Below, piece by piece: positions 45,475 to 54,009 of a stretch of 64,000 nt of DNA. Source of the stretch: Leptolyngbya sp. BL0902 (GTDB lineage: Bacteria; Cyanobacteriota; Cyanobacteriia; Phormidesmidales; Phormidesmidaceae); NCBI RefSeq assembly GCF_016403105.1, contig NZ_CP046155.1:1674001-1738000 (forward strand). The letters run 5' to 3'. A program made the translations under genes and the position numbers. Position 1 is the first letter of the stretch. Every line of letters starts with the position of its first letter. The notes under the pieces are model-generated. The model was not told the origin of the DNA. It was given only the letters and a program-made list of their open reading frames with translations, and searched no databases.

Positions 45475-46917
45475 GTGTTCAACCTCCGAACGGTGATGTT
45501 CGCCTTTGTGGTGCTGGCGCTGTTGCTGCTGGCGGGGCGCTACGTCAAACATCAAAGTCGCTGGTGTCAGCGGCTGTATTTGCCTGCGTCGATTGTGGCT
45601 GGGGTCTTGGCCCTGCTGCTGGGGCCAGAGGTGCTGGGGGCTATCGTCACCGCCATCGCCGGAGAGGAGGCCTTTCTGGCGGGGGGGCTGTTCTCCCCAG
45701 AAATCCGCACCGTGTGGTCGCAGGCTCCGGGGGTGTTTATCAATATTGTGTTTGCCGCGCTGTTTTTGGGCGAAACCATCCCCGCCCCCGCCGATATTTG
45801 GCGCAAGGCCGCGCCCCAGGTGGTGTTTGGCCAAACCCTAGCCTGGGGGCAGTACGTGGTGGGCAGTCTAGCGACCATCCTGATTTTGATGCCGCTGTTT
45901 GACGTCAACCCCATCGCCGCCGCCCTGATCGAAATTGGCTTTGAGGGGGGGCACGGCACCGCTGGCGGTATGGTAGAAACCCTGGCCGACCTGGGCTTTG
46001 AGGATGGCGGCGACCTAGCCATTGGCTTGGCTACCGTGGGCATTGTCTCCGGCATTATCTGCGGTACCGCCCTAGCCGACTGGGGCCGTCGCAAAAACCA
46101 TGTGGCCATGGTCAGCCGCGATGTCACGGAACCCGACGAAATTCCTGACCTGAATGTGTTGGCGGAAACCCCAGAAATTCGACAGCAGCGGGCTCAGCTC
46201 CTGCGAAATCTGCTGATCGATCCCCTGTCGATTAACTTTGCCATTGTGGGGGCGGCCATTGCCGTGGGTTGGGTTATCCTCGAAGCCCTGAAGTGGATCG
46301 AGGCCGTCACCTGGGGCCAAACCGGATTTGCCGTGTTTCCCTACGTGCCCCTATTTCCCCTGGCGCTGATCGGCGGCATCGTCGTCCAATCCATCCTCAA
46401 TCGGCTGGGTCTGGGGGCGTTGGTCATTCGGCCCATGGTTCACAATATTGCTGGGGTGGCCCTAGATGTGGTGATTATCGCCGCCATCGCCTCCATTTCC
46501 CTGCGCGTCATCGGCGGCAACCTGGGGGTCTTCCTCATTCTCAGCGTGGTCGGCATTCTGTGGAACGTGCTGATTTTCCTCTGGTGGGCACCGCGCATTT
46601 TCCCCACCTACTGGTTCGAGAAGGGTATTGGCGATATGGGCCAATCCATGGGCGTCACCGCCACGGGCATTTTGCTGATGCGGATGGTAGACCCCGACAA
46701 CCACACGGGAGCCTTCGAGGGCTTTGCCTACAAGCAACTTTTCTTTGAGCCCATCGTCGGGGGTGGCATCTTCACCGCCGCCGCCCCCGTACTGATTGCC
46801 AACCTCGGTATTGGCTCCGTCCTCGCCCTGACCAGCGGTCTGCTGCTGTTCTGGATTGTGCTGGGCTACGTCCTCATCCGCCAAGAACGCCGCCGCCCCT
46901 CCCCCAGCGAAGCCTAG
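45475..46917 (+). CDS. GltS-like sodium/glutamate-type symporter
   Basis: About 480 residues from the GTG at 45475 (a GTG at 45439 gives 492). There are at least ten hydrophobic helices in two halves. The GltS-type motifs GFEGGHGTAGGMVETLADLGFE (first half) and KGIGDMGQSMGVTATGILLMRMVDP (second half) are the re-entrant loop sequences expected of this family. GltS proteins take up glutamate with sodium; the substrate here is inferred from the family, and some homologues are of unknown specificity. It is solitary, divergent from the giant membrane protein, with a hairpin in its leader. Confidence 0.85.
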   Translation: MFNLRTVMFAFVVLALLLLAGRYVKHQSRWCQRLYLPASIVAGVLALLLGPEVLGAIVTAIAGEEAFLAGGLFSPEIRTVWSQAPGVFINIVFAALFLGETIPAPADIWRKAAPQVVFGQTLAWGQYVVGSLATILILMPLFDVNPIAAALIEIGFEGGHGTAGGMVETLADLGFEDGGDLAIGLATVGIVSGIICGTALADWGRRKNHVAMVSRDVTEPDEIPDLNVLAETPEIRQQRAQLLRNLLIDPLSINFAIVGAAIAVGWVILEALKWIEAVTWGQTGFAVFPYVPLFPLALIGGIVVQSILNRLGLGALVIRPMVHNIAGVALDVVIIAAIASISLRVIGGNLGVFLILSVVGILWNVLIFLWWAPRIFPTYWFEKGIGDMGQSMGVTATGILLMRMVDPDNHTGAFEGFAYKQLFFEPIVGGGIFTAAAPVLIANLGIGSVLALTSGLLLFWIVLGYVLIRQERRRPSPSEA

Positions 46918-46929
46918 CCCTGAATGCTC

Positions 46930-47148
46930 CTAGAACCGAGGCCGGGTGAGCAGGCAACTGAGCCCCAGGGCCACCGACCCGGCTAAGGTGGCCGCCGTGG
47001 AGGCATCACTGCCGACCACCACCAAACCACCGTAGATCAGAATACCTAAGCTAGCGATCTGCCCTAGGGGAGTCGCCAAAAAGTCTAGGAAGGCTAGGGA
47101 CTCCTCTAGGAACCGCAAAAGCTGAAGAAATCGGGCTAGAAGCGCCAT
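46930..47148 (-). CDS. Small two-helix membrane protein
   Basis: 72 residues: an amphipathic N-terminus (FLQLLRFLEESLAFLDFL), then two hydrophobic segments (GQIASLGILIYGGLVVVG; AATLAGSVALGLSCLL) and a basic end. Codon use and absence of overlap with another gene favour a real gene, but no clear Shine-Dalgarno precedes the ATG and I recognise no family. It lies convergent to the GltS-like gene, with 12 bp between stops. Confidence 0.5.
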   Translation of the reverse strand: MALLARFLQLLRFLEESLAFLDFLATPLGQIASLGILIYGGLVVVGSDASTAATLAGSVALGLSCLLTRPRF

Positions 47149-47341
47149 AGTCGTTAGCCAGCAAGAGATAACGGCGTCGCCCCACCGTTGGGCCTAGGAT
47201 GGTTATCCTGCCCAGAACCGTCTGAGACACGATGGGGCTGGGGCCACTAATGGGTATTTTAACCTAACCCTAAGCGGCTAGTGGTCTCTGTACCTTGGGC
47301 TACAGGGCCAGGGCCTTTGGGCAGGCGGAGGGTGCCTAACC

Positions 47342-47671
47342 CTAGCGCCCTTTGCGAAGACGATAAGCCACCATGTCAATCACGTTGCTGGGCTGGGGCC
47401 GTTGGTGCGTTCCCGGCCTGGGGGCGGCGACGGGCACCAACGGCGGCAGGGCCAGGGCCGATCCTCCGGCAACAGCAGCCGGGACTACCGAGGGTGGGCC
47501 AGGGACAAACAACTGCGAGAAGGAGACATTGATCGCCGCCTCTGGACTCCAGTTGTGTTGTCGCACCCAACAGTGGTCATGATCGCAGCAGACCACATAA
47601 AAGTCTGGAACATGGGCATCTTGGCCCTTAAGACGGACTCGTGCCCCGGGTCGAAGAATGAGGGAAGCCAT
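47342..47671 (-). CDS. Small hypothetical protein
   Basis: 109 residues. The N-terminal 50 have a compact beta-rich look with cysteines and histidines (ARVRLKGQDAHVPDFYVVCCDHDHCWVRQ read in parts), possibly an SH3-like or metal-binding fold, and the rest is Pro/Ala/Val-rich with a basic end (YRLRKGR). A promoter-like TTTACA-18-TATATA lies upstream on the same strand (47708-47737). Similar small proteins occur in cyanobacteria to my recollection, without function. Confidence 0.6.
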   Translation of the reverse strand: MASLILRPGARVRLKGQDAHVPDFYVVCCDHDHCWVRQHNWSPEAAINVSFSQLFVPGPPSVVPAAVAGGSALALPPLVPVAAPRPGTHQRPQPSNVIDMVAYRLRKGR

Positions 47672-47707
47672 AACGCCAAACCTAAACTAGGCTAGTCATC
47701 ACACTTC

Positions 47708-47737
47708 TATATAGTATATTTGAACTGATTTTGTAAA
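47708..47737 (-). promoter_or_regulatory. Promoter candidate for the gene at 47671
   Basis: On the minus strand TTTACA (47732-47737) and TATATA (47708-47713) are separated by 18 bp, 37 bases upstream of the ATG. The same AT-rich palindrome (ATATAGTATAT) could also serve the + strand gene pepP. Confidence 0.35.
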
Positions 47738-47849
47738 GGAGGATGTTAACCTAGTCAGTATCCTAAGCCATTGGCCTAGGTCTTGGTGCAGCCCTACACC
47801 TGACTTTAAGGTTTTGGTCAAAAAATGTATTCTTGGCGGTGAATCTTCT

Positions 47850-49223
47850 ATGATTTTGTCAGAAAAAATAGACTCAAGTCAAGGAAAAAACAGGATCGGC
47901 AGCGACAGATCGGCCTTGATTGACTATTTGGCTCAGCGGCGGGCGGATCTGGCCCAGCGGTGCCCGTATCCTGTGCTGCTGTGGGCGGGGGATCCGCCAT
48001 CGCGGAATTTCCCAGCCAATACCTATCCCTTTCGGGCCAGCAGCCACTTCCTCTACTTTGCCGGACGCCCCCTCCCCGGTGCCGCGCTGCTCTTGGCAGA
48101 GGGCAAAGCGACGCTGTTTATGGATGAGCCTGCCCCCAGCGCGGCCCTGTGGCATGGCCCCACCCCCAGCCCAGCCGCTCAGGCAGAGGGCATCGGTGCC
48201 CAGGCGGTATATCCCCTGGCGGATCTGCTCCAGCAAACGGTGGATGCCGTTACCCTACCCCCCGATCTCACCCAGGTCTCGGATCGGGCGATGGCCCTTG
48301 TGCAATCGCTGGTCGATCTGCGCCTCCGCCATGACGATTGGGCCTTGGCGGAGATGCGCTTTGCGGCCCAGGTCTCGGTGCAGGCCCACCGAGCCGGAAT
48401 GGCGGCCACTCGCCAGTCGACCACCGAAGCTGAGGTGCGAGCCGCCATCGAGCAGGTGATGATCGCCCACCAGTGCCCCTGCGCCTATAACAGCATCGTC
48501 ACTACCCACGGTGAGGTGTTGCACAACGAGCACTACCACCACCCTCTGCAACCGGGCGACCTGCTCCTGGTGGATGCCGGGGCCGAAACCCCCCAGGGCT
48601 GGGCCGCCGATATTACCCGCACCTGGCCTGTGTCGGGTCAGTTTTTGTCGCCCCAGCGAGATCTCTACAACGTTGTTCTCGCCGCCCACGATGCCTGCAT
48701 TGCAGCGGCCAGACCGGGGGTGGAATATCGAGACCTGCACCTGCTAGCCTGTCGTACCCTGGCGGCGGGCCTAGTAGACCTGGGCATTCTACGCGGACAG
48801 CCCGATGACTTGGTAGAGCGGGATATCCACGCCCTGTTTTTTCCCCACGGCGTTGGCCACCTGCTAGGACTAGATGTTCACGATATGGAAGACCTCGGCG
48901 ATTGGGCGGGCTATGCCCCCGGTCGGCAGCGCAGTTCGCGCTTTGGTTTGGGCTATCTGCGGCTAGATCGGCCCCTTGCCCCCCGTATGGTCGTCACCAT
49001 CGAACCAGGGTTTTACCAGGTTCCGGGCCTGCTCACGCCAGCCCGCCAGTCGGGCCAATACGACGACGCCGTGAATTGGGAACGCCTGGAGGACTTTGCC
49101 AGCGTGCGCGGCATTCGCATCGAAGACGATGTGCTAATTACGCAGGAGGGGTGTGATGTGTTGACGGCGGCCTTGCCCGTTGTGGCGGAGGAATTGGAGG
49201 CGCTGGTCGGGGGGAAGGGATAG
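47850..49223 (+). CDS. pepP: Xaa-Pro aminopeptidase (M24B)
   Basis: 457 residues from the ATG at 47850 (a TTG at 47814 is in frame). An N-terminal AMP_N domain (PFRASSHFLYFAGRPLPGAALLL) precedes the pita-bread catalytic domain. Metal ligands are visible: LVDAGAE and ADITRTWPVSG (two Asp), HGVGHLLGLDVHD (His), TIEPGFYQVP (Glu) and GIRIEDDVLI (Glu). The enzyme removes N-terminal residues preceding proline, a cytoplasmic housekeeping role in peptide turnover. It is followed by a response regulator 166 bp downstream on the same strand. Confidence 0.93.
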   Translation: MILSEKIDSSQGKNRIGSDRSALIDYLAQRRADLAQRCPYPVLLWAGDPPSRNFPANTYPFRASSHFLYFAGRPLPGAALLLAEGKATLFMDEPAPSAALWHGPTPSPAAQAEGIGAQAVYPLADLLQQTVDAVTLPPDLTQVSDRAMALVQSLVDLRLRHDDWALAEMRFAAQVSVQAHRAGMAATRQSTTEAEVRAAIEQVMIAHQCPCAYNSIVTTHGEVLHNEHYHHPLQPGDLLLVDAGAETPQGWAADITRTWPVSGQFLSPQRDLYNVVLAAHDACIAAARPGVEYRDLHLLACRTLAAGLVDLGILRGQPDDLVERDIHALFFPHGVGHLLGLDVHDMEDLGDWAGYAPGRQRSSRFGLGYLRLDRPLAPRMVVTIEPGFYQVPGLLTPARQSGQYDDAVNWERLEDFASVRGIRIEDDVLITQEGCDVLTAALPVVAEELEALVGGKG

Positions 49224-49343
49224 ACGAAACGGCGACCGTGGGGAGTCAGGGATCGGGGAATACTGGGGGATGGTGTCGCGGCTGGTTCGTTTTCGGGCCA
49301 TCGTCTTCCTGATAATCTTCCAGTTTTCTCTAGTAAGGGGGCT

Positions 49344-49364
49344 GGATCAGACCTGATATGATCC
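49344..49364. promoter_or_regulatory. Inverted repeat before the response regulator
   Basis: GGATCA (49344-49349) and TGATCC (49359-49364) form a 6-bp inverted repeat with a nine-base spacer, 25 bases before the ATG at 49390. A possible operator, perhaps autoregulatory. Confidence 0.3.
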
Positions 49365-49389
49365 AAGAGAAGACTTTTTCACCCTAAAT

Positions 49390-50151
49390 ATGAATTCCGC
49401 AGAGCTTTTGTCGTCGGTCTCGCCCAACCTGCGCGTGGGGCTGGGGCGAGTGCTGATTGTCGAAGACGAAGACCTGATTCGGGAAACCCTAGCCCTGGGG
49501 CTGGCAGAGGAGGGTTTTGAGATTTTGATTGCCGCAGATGGCCTCACCGCCCTTGATCTGCTGGGAGGCACTGCTAGCGCCAGCCGGGTCAGCCGCCCAG
49601 AGATTAACCTCGTGGTGCTGGATCTTATGCTGCCGGGGATGAACGGTCTCGATCTGTGCCGTCTTCTACGCCACCAGGGCATTGATGTTCCCATTTTGAT
49701 GTTGAGTGCCAAGGGCACCGAGACAGATCGGGTTGTAGGACTCGAAATTGGGGCCGACGACTATCTAACCAAGCCCTTTGGAATGCGCGAACTGGTGGCC
49801 CGTTGCCGCGCCCTGTTGCGTCGTCGCCAAGGCCAGCCCCAGACAGATCCAGATAACGTTCTAACCTTTGAGGAAATTGCCCTGCATCCCCAGGAATGTC
49901 GCGTCTTCCTGCGGGGTGAGGAGATCAGCCTCTCGCCCAAGGAGTTTCGCATTCTGGAACTCTTTATGGGGCAGCCCCGGCGGGTATGGTCTCGCGATCA
50001 GATCATTGATCAAGTGTGGGGTCACGACTTTATGGGCGACAACAAAACCGTGGATGTCCACATCCGCTGGCTACGGGAAAAACTAGAGACCGATCCTAGC
50101 CACCCCACCTACATCAAAACGGTACGCGGCTTTGGCTACCGCCTAGGCTAG
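49390..50151 (+). CDS. OmpR/PhoB-family response regulator
   Basis: 253 residues: a receiver (VLIVEDEDLIRETL, acceptor Asp78 in VVLDLMLPG, Lys128 in LTKPFG) joined to a winged-helix Trans_reg_C domain (ISLSPKEFRILELFM, RDQIIDQVWGHDF, KTVDVHIRWLREKL, IKTVRGFGYRL). All key residues are present, so it should bind direct-repeat DNA when phosphorylated. It resembles the SphR/PhoB branch of cyanobacterial regulators more than RpaA or RpaB, but this is impression only and no kinase gene is adjacent. Pho-box-like repeats occur at 55740 and 56383 in this window. Confidence 0.9.
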   Translation: MNSAELLSSVSPNLRVGLGRVLIVEDEDLIRETLALGLAEEGFEILIAADGLTALDLLGGTASASRVSRPEINLVVLDLMLPGMNGLDLCRLLRHQGIDVPILMLSAKGTETDRVVGLEIGADDYLTKPFGMRELVARCRALLRRRQGQPQTDPDNVLTFEEIALHPQECRVFLRGEEISLSPKEFRILELFMGQPRRVWSRDQIIDQVWGHDFMGDNKTVDVHIRWLREKLETDPSHPTYIKTVRGFGYRLG

Positions 50152-50304
50152 CCCCTCAGCAACTCTAATCTCTGGGGCAGGGACGGCTGATCGACTTACG
50201 GTTGGTCTAACCCTAGCCTCAGTTCGGGCCAAACACCGCCCCAGCGCCTAGCCTTGATTGACCACTGACAGGCTACGCCCTGATCGATAGGATGCTTGGC
50301 ATCG

Positions 50305-51348
50305 CTACTGTTTCAAGGTTCTTGGATCCAAAGCATCGCGCAGGCCGTCGCCCAGCAGGTTAAAGGCGAGGGACGTGACCACAATCAAAATGGCCGGGGG
50401 CCACACCAGCCAGGGTTGCAGCACCAGGATGGAGGCATTGGTGGCGAGGGTGAGCATATTGCCCCAGGAGGCGTCGGGTTGTTGGATGCCGAGGCCGATG
50501 AAGCTCAGCACCGCTTCCGCCAGGATGAAGCCGGGGATGGCCAGGGTGGCGGCGATAATGCCGTAGGTGGCGGTTTGGGGCAACACGTGGCGAGTGATGA
50601 TGTAGAGGGGCCGTCCGCCCATGACGCGGCTGGCCTGGACAAAGTCTTGCTCTTTGATGGAAAGCACTTGGCCGCGAATCACCCTGGCGAGTCCGGCCCA
50701 GCCCACTAGGGAGGTGATCAGCACGATCAGGAAAAAGCGCTGGATGCTGCTGAGTCCGGCGGGGAGGACGGCGGCGAGGGCGACGAGGAGGTAAATGCTG
50801 GGGATGGTCATCAGCACTTCCACAAAGCGCATCAGCACGGCATCTACCATGCCGCCAAAGTATCCGGCGATGCCGCCCACCAGCAGGCCCAGCGGGAAGG
50901 AAATCAGGATGCCGATCAGGCCCACGGCAAGGCTGACGCGGCTGCCGTGGATGAGGCGGCTGAATTGGTCGCGGGCCTGTTCGTCGGTGCCGAGCAGGTT
51001 GAGGTAGCCGGGGCCAGTGGTGTCGAGTAACTTGAGTTGTCCTGCCTCGTTGCGGTGCAAAATCCGCAGGGCGGAGGGCTGGCTGCGATCTACGATCAGT
51101 TCTCGATCCCCGGTTTCTAGATCCACCGGGCCCTGGGTGGTGGGGTAGACGTGGGGGAAGAAGCGCCCGGTGTCGGCGTCGCGCCAGTAGATTTGGGTGG
51201 GGGGCAGTAGGGAGCCGTTGGCCTGGGCGGCGTAGGGGCTGTAGGGGGCAAAAAAGTCGGCCCCAATCGCCACGGTGTAGAGCAGAATTAGCAATACAGC
51301 CCCCAGTTGGGCCAGACGATTGGTTTTAAGTTTGCGCCACCAGGTCAT
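50305..51348 (-). CDS. Oligopeptide-type ABC transporter permease (DppC/OppC)
   Basis: 347 residues: OppC_N segment with the first helix (LAQLGAVLLILLYTVAIGADFF), a long periplasmic loop (about 35-120), then the permease domain with five helices. The ATPase-contact EAA loop reads GWAGLARVIRGQVLSIKEQDFVQASRVMGG in the usual place (quoted region about residues 212-241). It imports peptides, nickel or related substrates with a DppB-like partner, ATPases and binding protein, none of which are nearby; cyanobacteria often scatter these genes. It is followed upstream by the HD-domain gene, 41 bp away on the same strand. Confidence 0.9.
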   Translation of the reverse strand: MTWWRKLKTNRLAQLGAVLLILLYTVAIGADFFAPYSPYAAQANGSLLPPTQIYWRDADTGRFFPHVYPTTQGPVDLETGDRELIVDRSQPSALRILHRNEAGQLKLLDTTGPGYLNLLGTDEQARDQFSRLIHGSRVSLAVGLIGILISFPLGLLVGGIAGYFGGMVDAVLMRFVEVLMTIPSIYLLVALAAVLPAGLSSIQRFFLIVLITSLVGWAGLARVIRGQVLSIKEQDFVQASRVMGGRPLYIITRHVLPQTATYGIIAATLAIPGFILAEAVLSFIGLGIQQPDASWGNMLTLATNASILVLQPWLVWPPAILIVVTSLAFNLLGDGLRDALDPRTLKQ

Positions 51349-51389
51349 AGCCGCTTCGTGTAGATTACGTGGGAGTTTAGGGGTGCCCG

Positions 51390-52238
51390 TTACGTGTGAA
51401 TAACGGTTTTCTCGTTCTCCACCATAAACACATTTGAGTAAAGGTTAGCAATGATTTGCTTGCCTTCTTGGGTGAGGGAGAGGTAGCGCAGGCCGTCTTG
51501 GATGTAGGGATGCACCACATTCCAATAGAATCCGGGGTAGTTGGCGCGGAGATCGGCGGGGTGCTCATAGCCGAGTTTTTGGTTTTGTCCGGTTTCTTCA
51601 AATTCGTAGAACAGGGCACCGATTTTCTTCAGGTAGCGGGGATCACTAAGCTGGCCGATCAAATCCGCCGCCCGCACTAGGCCCGGAAAGTGCTGGGTGT
51701 CTTGGTGGTCTTCCTCCTTGGGCACCGGGAAGCGGGTGAGTTCAATATTGCGTTTGATCACCTCAGCGTTGATCAGCTTGTTGCCGCCAAAGCGTTCTTC
51801 AATAAACCGCTTGCCCCGGTCTACGTGGTAGGGCGTCAGGGAGGCATCAGACGCCCCCGGTTGCAGCATCACCATTTCGTCCCCTTGGCCCGTGGAATAC
51901 AGGTGGTTGCGGTCTTGGTCGTGGCGGCAAACGCCCTTCACGTAGCCAATGTCGTGACAGACCAGGGAAATGATGAAATGCATCCAGTCTTCGCAGGTGA
52001 CGCCGCCCTCGCGGATGTGTTTGCCGCGCAGAATTTCTTGCCCCACTAGGGCCACCAAAATAGTGTGCTCGACGTTGTGATAGAGGGCATCGCTGTTGGC
52101 GATATTTTCCAGCGCCATGCTGCCCGCCCAGGCAATGATGTCTTCGTAGGTGGGGTTTTGGCCGCCGTAGGTGCGGTGATAGCCTGTCCTAAGCTTCGTG
52201 ACAAAGTCGCTGATGAGGAGTTCGGTGGCGTTAAACAT
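51390..52238 (-). CDS. HD-domain metalloprotein (Npun_R2479-type)
   Basis: 282 residues from the ATG at 52238 (a TTG two codons upstream is less likely). The metal-binding HD pattern is visible: ALYHNVEHTILVAL, then MHFIISLVCHDIGYVKG with the His-Asp pair, and a later AADLIGQLSD. The sequence closely recalls a cyanobacterial group annotated as Npun_R2479-family HD metalloproteins. HD proteins hydrolyse phosphoesters such as nucleotides or cyclic dinucleotides, but the substrate here is unknown and there is no GYP signature of cyclic-di-GMP phosphodiesterases. Possibly co-transcribed with the downstream ABC permease. Confidence 0.85.
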   Translation of the reverse strand: MFNATELLISDFVTKLRTGYHRTYGGQNPTYEDIIAWAGSMALENIANSDALYHNVEHTILVALVGQEILRGKHIREGGVTCEDWMHFIISLVCHDIGYVKGVCRHDQDRNHLYSTGQGDEMVMLQPGASDASLTPYHVDRGKRFIEERFGGNKLINAEVIKRNIELTRFPVPKEEDHQDTQHFPGLVRAADLIGQLSDPRYLKKIGALFYEFEETGQNQKLGYEHPADLRANYPGFYWNVVHPYIQDGLRYLSLTQEGKQIIANLYSNVFMVENEKTVIHT

Positions 52239-52684
52239 TCCCAAAACCTGCCTTCGTTAGCCTGAGTGAACGGTAGTGGAACCGGAACGAGCCGCTGCGG
52301 TGAGCCTGGAGGGTGAGACGGTGACGATAGGGAGGGCGATGGTTAGGAACTCGACTCACGGGCTTTGTTGTGTAAAGGTACCAGGTTTCCTTCTTTTGTA
52401 CCTACTGCTATTACACCAAATCCCCTGTTCTGGGAGTGTGATTTTAGTCAGCAACCACCGTGAACTAGGCTACATTCCAAAATACTAGGGGGTAAAAGCA
52501 GCGCAGCAACACTGCCAAGCCATTGATCCGTCCTAGGTGGGGCGGGGCTAATCCAGCCGTTCCAGTTGGCCTGACGCTGAACCAACCGTCCTGCCCCGTT
52601 CCCAAGGACGGGAATGAATCAGGCATAATGGAGGCGATACATTTTGTAATGTTTTGGCTGACCTGTGCCCTGAAGGACAACGCT
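52239..52684. promoter_or_regulatory. Divergent region with a GC-rich hairpin
   Basis: 446 bp between the HD gene and the HlyD-type gene. CCGTCCT (52586-52592) and AGGACGG (52605-52611) form a 7-bp stem with a 12-base loop; CATAAT at 52623-52628 is a possible -10 for the rightward gene. The open frame upstream of 52685 shows no coding character. Confidence 0.4.
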
Positions 52685-53992
52685 GTGCAGAACCTCCATT
52701 CTCCCCAATCGCGAGAATCCACCGCTCCATCCATTACCGAAGGCATGGCCTATGGTGATGTGGCTCCGTTATCGAAGGGTCGCCCCTGGAAGCCTGTGCT
52801 GTTGGGGTTGGGGGCTGGGGTGTTACTAACCCTGTTGGGCACGCGCATCCTGGGTGGTCAACAGGCGGCCCCACCAGCGGAGGAAACGGCCCCCGCCCCG
52901 GCCCAAGCGTCCCAAACGGTGACGGTGGCCCCTGTCGTTCCGGCCTCGGTGGCGGATACCCTGGCGGTAAACGGCACGGTGCAGGCGGTGGATCTGCTGT
53001 CCATTTCCCCCCAGGCCAGCGGACTGCAAATTCAGCAGTTGCTCGTCCGCGAAGGCGATGCCGTGGCCGCAGGGCAAGTCTTGGCAATTCTGGACGACGC
53101 CACCCTGCAAGCGGATCTGCGCCAAGCCCAGGCTCAGCTATCGGTGTCCCAGGCCCAAGTCACCCAGCGGCAGGCGTCCCTCTCCCAGGCCCAGGCCAAC
53201 GTAGCCGAGGCCCAGCAAAACTTAGAGCGGCTGCGCACCCTCGCCGCCCAAGGGGCCATCAGCGAACAAGAACTCACCCGCCAACAAACCCAAACCACCA
53301 CAGCCCAGCAGGCGGTGGGCTTGGCCCAGGCCGAAATTGAAAGCGCCCAGGCCGGGGTGCGCTCCCAGCAGGCGGTGATTGATCGGCTACAAACCCAGCT
53401 TGGCCAAACCTCGGTGCGGTCTCCGGTGGCGGGCATTGTGGCGGAGCGGCGGGCCAATGTGGGCGATGTGGCCTCCCCCGGCAACCCCATCGTGACGCTG
53501 ATTCAAAACAACCAGCTCCGGCTGGTGGCCGAAGTGCCCCAAACCCAGTTGGATCGAGTCTCTGTGGGGGCCTCGGTCGCCATTTCCTCCACCGCCGATA
53601 GCCGCCTGCGCCTCCAGGGTACAGTGCAGTCCATCGATCCCGTGGTAGATGCCACCAGCCGCACGGCCCAGGTCAATATTTCCCTCCCCGGCAGCGACCT
53701 GCTGCGTCCCGGTCTGTTCCTGCGCGGCGATATCCGCACCAACAACCGCCAGGGGCTCGTGATCCCCGCCACCGCCCTACAACCTCAGCCCGATGGCAGT
53801 TCCCTCGTCTTTGTGCTGGGCGAGGGCAACCAAGTCACCGCCCGCTCGGTGGAGTTGGGCAACCGCCTTCCCTCCAACGGCGACCAACCCGCCCTAGTGG
53901 AGGTCATCCAAGGCTTGCAGGCTGGCGAACAGGTCGTCACCTCCGGCGTCGGCTTCTTGCAGGATGGCGACATTGTCCGCCTTGCGCCCTAG
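52685..53992 (+). CDS. RND/HlyD-type periplasmic adaptor protein
   Basis: 435 residues from a GTG at 52685, chosen because AAGGA lies seven bases upstream; an ATG at 52745 gives 415, and longer frames lack a site. After a membrane anchor (PVLLGLGAGVLLTLLGTRIL) come a barrel-sandwich segment (LLVREGDAVAAGQVLAILDD), a long coiled-coil hairpin rich in QAQ/SQAQ, the returning sandwich half (VRSPVAGIVAERRANVGDVA), a beta-barrel and a C-terminal domain ending GVGFLQDGDIVRLAP. Such adaptors bridge an inner-membrane RND or MacB-type pump and an outer-membrane channel. No pump gene is in the window. Confidence 0.9.
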   Translation: MQNLHSPQSRESTAPSITEGMAYGDVAPLSKGRPWKPVLLGLGAGVLLTLLGTRILGGQQAAPPAEETAPAPAQASQTVTVAPVVPASVADTLAVNGTVQAVDLLSISPQASGLQIQQLLVREGDAVAAGQVLAILDDATLQADLRQAQAQLSVSQAQVTQRQASLSQAQANVAEAQQNLERLRTLAAQGAISEQELTRQQTQTTTAQQAVGLAQAEIESAQAGVRSQQAVIDRLQTQLGQTSVRSPVAGIVAERRANVGDVASPGNPIVTLIQNNQLRLVAEVPQTQLDRVSVGASVAISSTADSRLRLQGTVQSIDPVVDATSRTAQVNISLPGSDLLRPGLFLRGDIRTNNRQGLVIPATALQPQPDGSSLVFVLGEGNQVTARSVELGNRLPSNGDQPALVEVIQGLQAGEQVVTSGVGFLQDGDIVRLAP

Positions 53993-54009
53993 GCTGCGTC
54001 CAGGCCAGC

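Noticed and set aside
49390-50151. Assigning the regulator the gene name sphR or rpaB
   Set aside because: The family fit is clear, but the branch cannot be settled without phylogeny and no cognate kinase is adjacent, so no symbol is given.
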